Assembly: GCF_052324685.1 (NCBI RefSeq)
Contig: NW_027506911.1
Coordinates: 836,001-900,000 of the forward strand
Length of the DNA stretch: 64,000 bases
Direction: 5' to 3'
DNA from: Brachyhypopomus gauderio
Taxonomy: Eukaryota > Chordata > Actinopteri > Gymnotiformes > Hypopomidae
Part shown: piece after piece, positions 60,813 to 64,000 of the stretch
Position numbering within the stretch: the first letter of the stretch is position 1
Layout of the letters: each line of letters starts with the position of its first letter
Translations under genes and position numbers: made by a program
The notes under the pieces: generated by a model
Seen by the model: only the letters and a program-made list of their open reading frames with translations
What the model was told of the DNA's origin: nothing
Databases searched by the model: none

Positions 60813-62589
60813 AACTGCCCCCTGCTTGCTACAGAAAACTCAAATCCAAACTGAGGGACAAATGTGAGAAAATTAATGAAGGAATCTCACAGCATGGAAC
60901 CACAGCACTTCTGAATGAGATCTACACAGAGCTCTACATCACAGAGGGAGGGAGTGGAGAGGTGAATAATGAACATGAGGTGAGACAGATTGAGACAGCA
61001 TCCAGGAGACCAGCAACACAGGAGACACCCATCAAATGCAGTGACATCTTTAGACCCTTACCAGGACAAGACAAAGCCATCAGAACTGTGCTGACTAAAG
61101 GAGTGGCTGGAATTGGTAAAACAGTCTCAGTGCAGAAGTTCATACTGGACTGGTCTGAAGGAAATGTAAATCAGGATGTTCTCTTCATATTTCCACTTCC
61201 TTTTAGGGAGCTGAATTTGATGAAGGAGAAAAAGCTCAGTCTGGTGCAGCTTCTTCATTGCTTTTTTCCAGAAACACGTGAATTAAAACCAACTCACTAT
61301 ACATACTACAAAATTCTGTTCATCTTTGATGGTCTGGATGAGTGTCGTCTTCCTCTAGATTTCCAGAACAATGACAGCGTGTGGGATGTAACAGAGTCGA
61401 CCTCAGTGGATGTGCTGCTGACAAACCTCATCAAGGGGAATCTGCTTCCCTCTGCTCTCCTCTGGATAACCTCTCGACCAGCAGCAGCCAATCAGATCCC
61501 TCCTGAGAGTGTTGACCAGGTAACAGAGGTACGAGGGTTTAGTGGCCCTCAGAAAGAGGAGTACTTCAGGAAGAGAATCAGAGACCAGAGTCTGGCCAAC
61601 AGAATCATCTCACATATGAAGTCATCAAGAAGTCTCTACATCATGTGCCACATTCCAGTCTTCTGTTGGATTGCAGCCACTGTTCTAGAGAGGATGTTGG
61701 GTGAAGCAGAGAGTGGAGAGATCCCCAAGACTCTGACTCAGATGTTCACACACTTCCTGATCTTTCACATCAAACACAAGGACCAAAAATATGATCAGAA
61801 AAGTGACACTGACCCTCAACAAACTAGAAAACATGTTTTGGCACTGGGAAAACTGGCTTTCCAACAGCTGGATAAAGGCAACCTGATCTTCTATGAGCAC
61901 GACCTGAGAAACAGTGGCATTGATGTCAGAGAATTGTCAGTGTATTCAGGAATGTGCACTCAGATCTTCAGAGAGGAGTTTGGTCTACAGCTGGGAAAGG
62001 TGTTCAGCTTTGTACACCTGAGTGTTCAGGAGTTTCTGGCTGCTTTATATGTGTTTATTACCTTCATCTCCACCAACACCAATGTGCTGCAACAGCAACA
62101 ACCTGGATTGGTCAAAAACACATTGTCTGACCTCCTCAGCAGTGCAGTGGACAAGGCCTTACAGAGTCAGAATGGACATCTGGACCTTTTCCTCCGCTTC
62201 CTTCTGGGTCTCTCACTGGAGTCCAATCAGACTCTCTTACGAGGTCTACTGACACAGTCAGGAAGCAGCTCTCACTGCAAAGAGGAAACAGTCATGTACA
62301 TCAAGGAGAAGATCAGGGAGAATCCCTCTCCAGAGAAATCCATCAATCTGTTCCACTGTCTGAATGAACTGAATGATCATTCTCTAGTACAGGAAGTCCA
62401 AAGATACCTGAGCAGAGGAGGTGACACTCGTCTGCGTGGAGTCAGGCTCTCACCTGCTCAGTGGTCAGCTGTGGTGTTTGTGATGCTGAACTCAGAAGAG
62501 GAGCGGGAAGAGTTTGACCTGAGCAATGTCCCATTAAATGAATGTCTACTGAGACTGCTGCCAGTGGTCAAAGCATCCAGAAAAGTCAT
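60813..62589 (+). CDS. NLR-C: FISNA-NACHT exon (NLRC3-like receptor)
   Basis: A single 1777-bp exon (acceptor TATCAG, donor GTGAGT). Domains: FISNA, residues about 1-75 ([40 protein letters not shown]); NACHT ATPase with Walker A GVAGIGKT at about residue 97 (61100), [20 protein letters not shown], Walker [12 protein letters not shown] near residue 170, and [15 protein letters not shown] (sensor/arginine region). HD/WHD features follow: [18 protein letters not shown] with the conserved winged-helix His. All signature residues are present, and there are no stops. NACHT binds ATP/dATP and drives oligomerisation in innate immune signalling in the cytosol. LRR exons lie beyond the right edge. Confidence 0.93.
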
Positions 62590-64000
62590 GTGAGTATTTT
62601 CATTTAGAGATTCACAGTGAAATAGCACTGGATGCTCCTGAATCAGAAGGTCTATGGGGGGGGGGGGGTGCTGGCCCTCAGCAGGGTGTTGCCTGGATAT
62701 TGTGCTTATGGGATGAAGGTGTGTGGGTGTATATATAGGATGAATGTGTGTGGGTGTATATATAGGATGAATGTGTGAAACACGGTGTCTAACTAGCTGG
62801 CTTTTTCTAGCTGGCTTTTTCCTAACTAGATGACTAGTACACATACAGTACTCATACATTTAGGATCCTGGGGGGCAGGCATGTTACCCAGAGGTCAATG
62901 AGGTGGACCTGCTGTCATGACCTCACCCGTCTCCTCACCACTGTCTGTCCCTCAGTTTTTACTGCACTTTACACATTGAGGGCTTTTGAGGGGACGGTGT
63001 GTACAAACACTGACCAGTGGCCTGGGGCTTTGCCCAAGTTTGTCCCAGCACCTGTCCCCTCAATTTTAACTACACCATAGTATCACACACTACCACACAT
63101 GCATATACACCAACACCTACACACTACACAGCACTGGGGGTGGAGGGGTGGGAATGCCTTCCTTCACCCGTTTCCTGCTCCCTGCCGGGACAGGGATGGG
63201 TCACTAGGGCGGGGCTGGACTGGTGGCGTCCTGGAGCTGCTGCCGATCCTTGCTGGTCCAGCCATTTGCCCCCGCCATGGAGGGTGTGTTAGTTTGGATG
63301 AATGTGTGTCTTTGTCCTTGTCTCTTTTTGTATAGGTGGGTGAATGAGTACATGTTGGGGGGGGGGGGGGGTATATGGGTGTGTGTGTATATATTGGGAT
63401 GAATGTGTAAGTATATTTGTGGGTGTATACATGTCCGTAAGAGTGTATATGGGTGTGGGTGAATGTGTGGGAGTGTATGTTTGTGTAGTTGTATATATGT
63501 GTGAGGGTCTATATATGAGGGTGAGTGTGTGTGTGTGTGTGTGTGTGTATAAGGATGGGTGTAGGTGTATACATAATGAGGGTGTATATAAGGGTGTGTG
63601 TGTATGTATGTAGGGGTGTATACATGGGGGTGAATGTAAATATGAGTTTGAGTGTATGTGTGAGGACAGCTGGTTCTGGGTCTGGGGCTTGTTGTGCCCG
63701 GTCCTCTCCCGGCTGCTCCCCCGTGGTTACTTCTCCCCTTTTTTCTGTCTTTTCCCTTTTTATTTTCTCTCCCCCTCTTTTCTCTCCCCCTCTTTTCTAT
63801 ATTCTATCTTCTTATGGTCCACCTAACCCCAATAATTGTTATCACTATTGCACTGTATTATACAGAATTGTTATCATTTGATCTGTACATAAAAACAAAG
63901 TTGTCCTCCAAAGATGGGGGGGGGGGGGGGTGGAGGAAGTTTTATTAATTCATTCCAAATAGTTTCTGTTAAAGTTAACTACATGAACACACACACACAC
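62590..64000 (+). other. NLR-C intron with simple repeats
   Basis: The intron after the NACHT donor. It contains G-runs (about 62657, 63357 and 63918) and a 27-bp GGATGAATGTGTGTGGGTGT-type repeat at 62690-62790. A degenerate GT-rich tract lies at 63380-63660, a pyrimidine-rich run at 63720-63800 and a terminal (CA)n. No LRR exon has been reached. The 62930-63300 part is GC-richer and probably repeat-derived, but I could not name it. Confidence 0.6.

Overview
The window is vertebrate, almost certainly teleost fish, genomic DNA. The evidence is the fish-specific NLR architecture (FISNA-NACHT exon, LRR exons of about 174 bp, B30.2/SPRY last exon, serine-rich N-terminal repeat exon), together with fish-type hAT, piggyBac, Tc1-like, LINE, Gypsy and retroviral elements and long (CA)n, (GATA)n and (ATGG)n tracts. 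The exact species cannot be read from the sequence. No prokaryotic genes, CRISPR arrays, rRNA or tRNA genes were recognised.

Host genes: all host exons I can support belong to a plus-strand tandem cluster of NLRC3-like/NLR-B30.2 immune receptor genes. NLR-A (about 2164-6858) is the 3' part of one gene: two LRR exons, a short linker exon disrupted by a (TG)n expansion, and a complete B30.2 exon with a polyadenylation signal. NLR-B (about 12731-16779) is a remnant: the same intron and an intact linker exon, split by a LINE and cut off by a Gypsy element. NLR-D (about 23128-23488) is a paralogous intron fragment without exons. NLR-C (56591-62589) is the 5' part of another gene: two repeat exons, a 55-bp exon, a death-fold-like exon and the large FISNA-NACHT exon, all phase-compatible with consensus splice sites. 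Its LRR and B30.2 exons lie beyond the right edge.

Transposon layers: 599-2134 is a hAT element with an 8-bp duplication and a nested Tc1-type MITE. 4037-5263 carries a 408-aa C-terminal ORF of a REL-endonuclease LINE. 7410-11340 is a hAT transposase relic split by a reverse Rex1/CR1-like LINE, itself hit by a MITE. 12081-12576 is a foldback element. 13080-16690 is a forward Rex1/CR1-like LINE interrupted by a 971-bp hAT. 16800-19445 is a broken Gypsy pol. 50680-53290 is the reverse 5' half of a LINE with an esterase ORF1, split by a solo LTR. 53395-54072 is an L2-type 3' end. 54672-55724 and 57590-58785 are further hATs with nested MITEs.

Retroviral block (23489-50675, all minus strand): ERV-C (23489-28337) is a decayed provirus. 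ERV-A (28338-50675) is a related gamma/epsilon-like provirus with both LTRs; its pol is split by a 1.37-kb piggyBac-type element. ERV-B (37871-50232) is a different and apparently young retrovirus inserted into the 5' LTR of ERV-A with a 4-bp duplication. It exists as LTR-internal-LTR-internal-LTR; both internal units carry gag and env, but nearly all of pol is deleted. The most interesting observations are this tandem pol-less provirus, a two-histidine (2H phosphoesterase-like) region between protease and RT of ERV-A and ERV-C, their shared UGA-CGG gag-pol junction, and a TG microsatellite in NLR-A that creates a potential in-frame splice acceptor.
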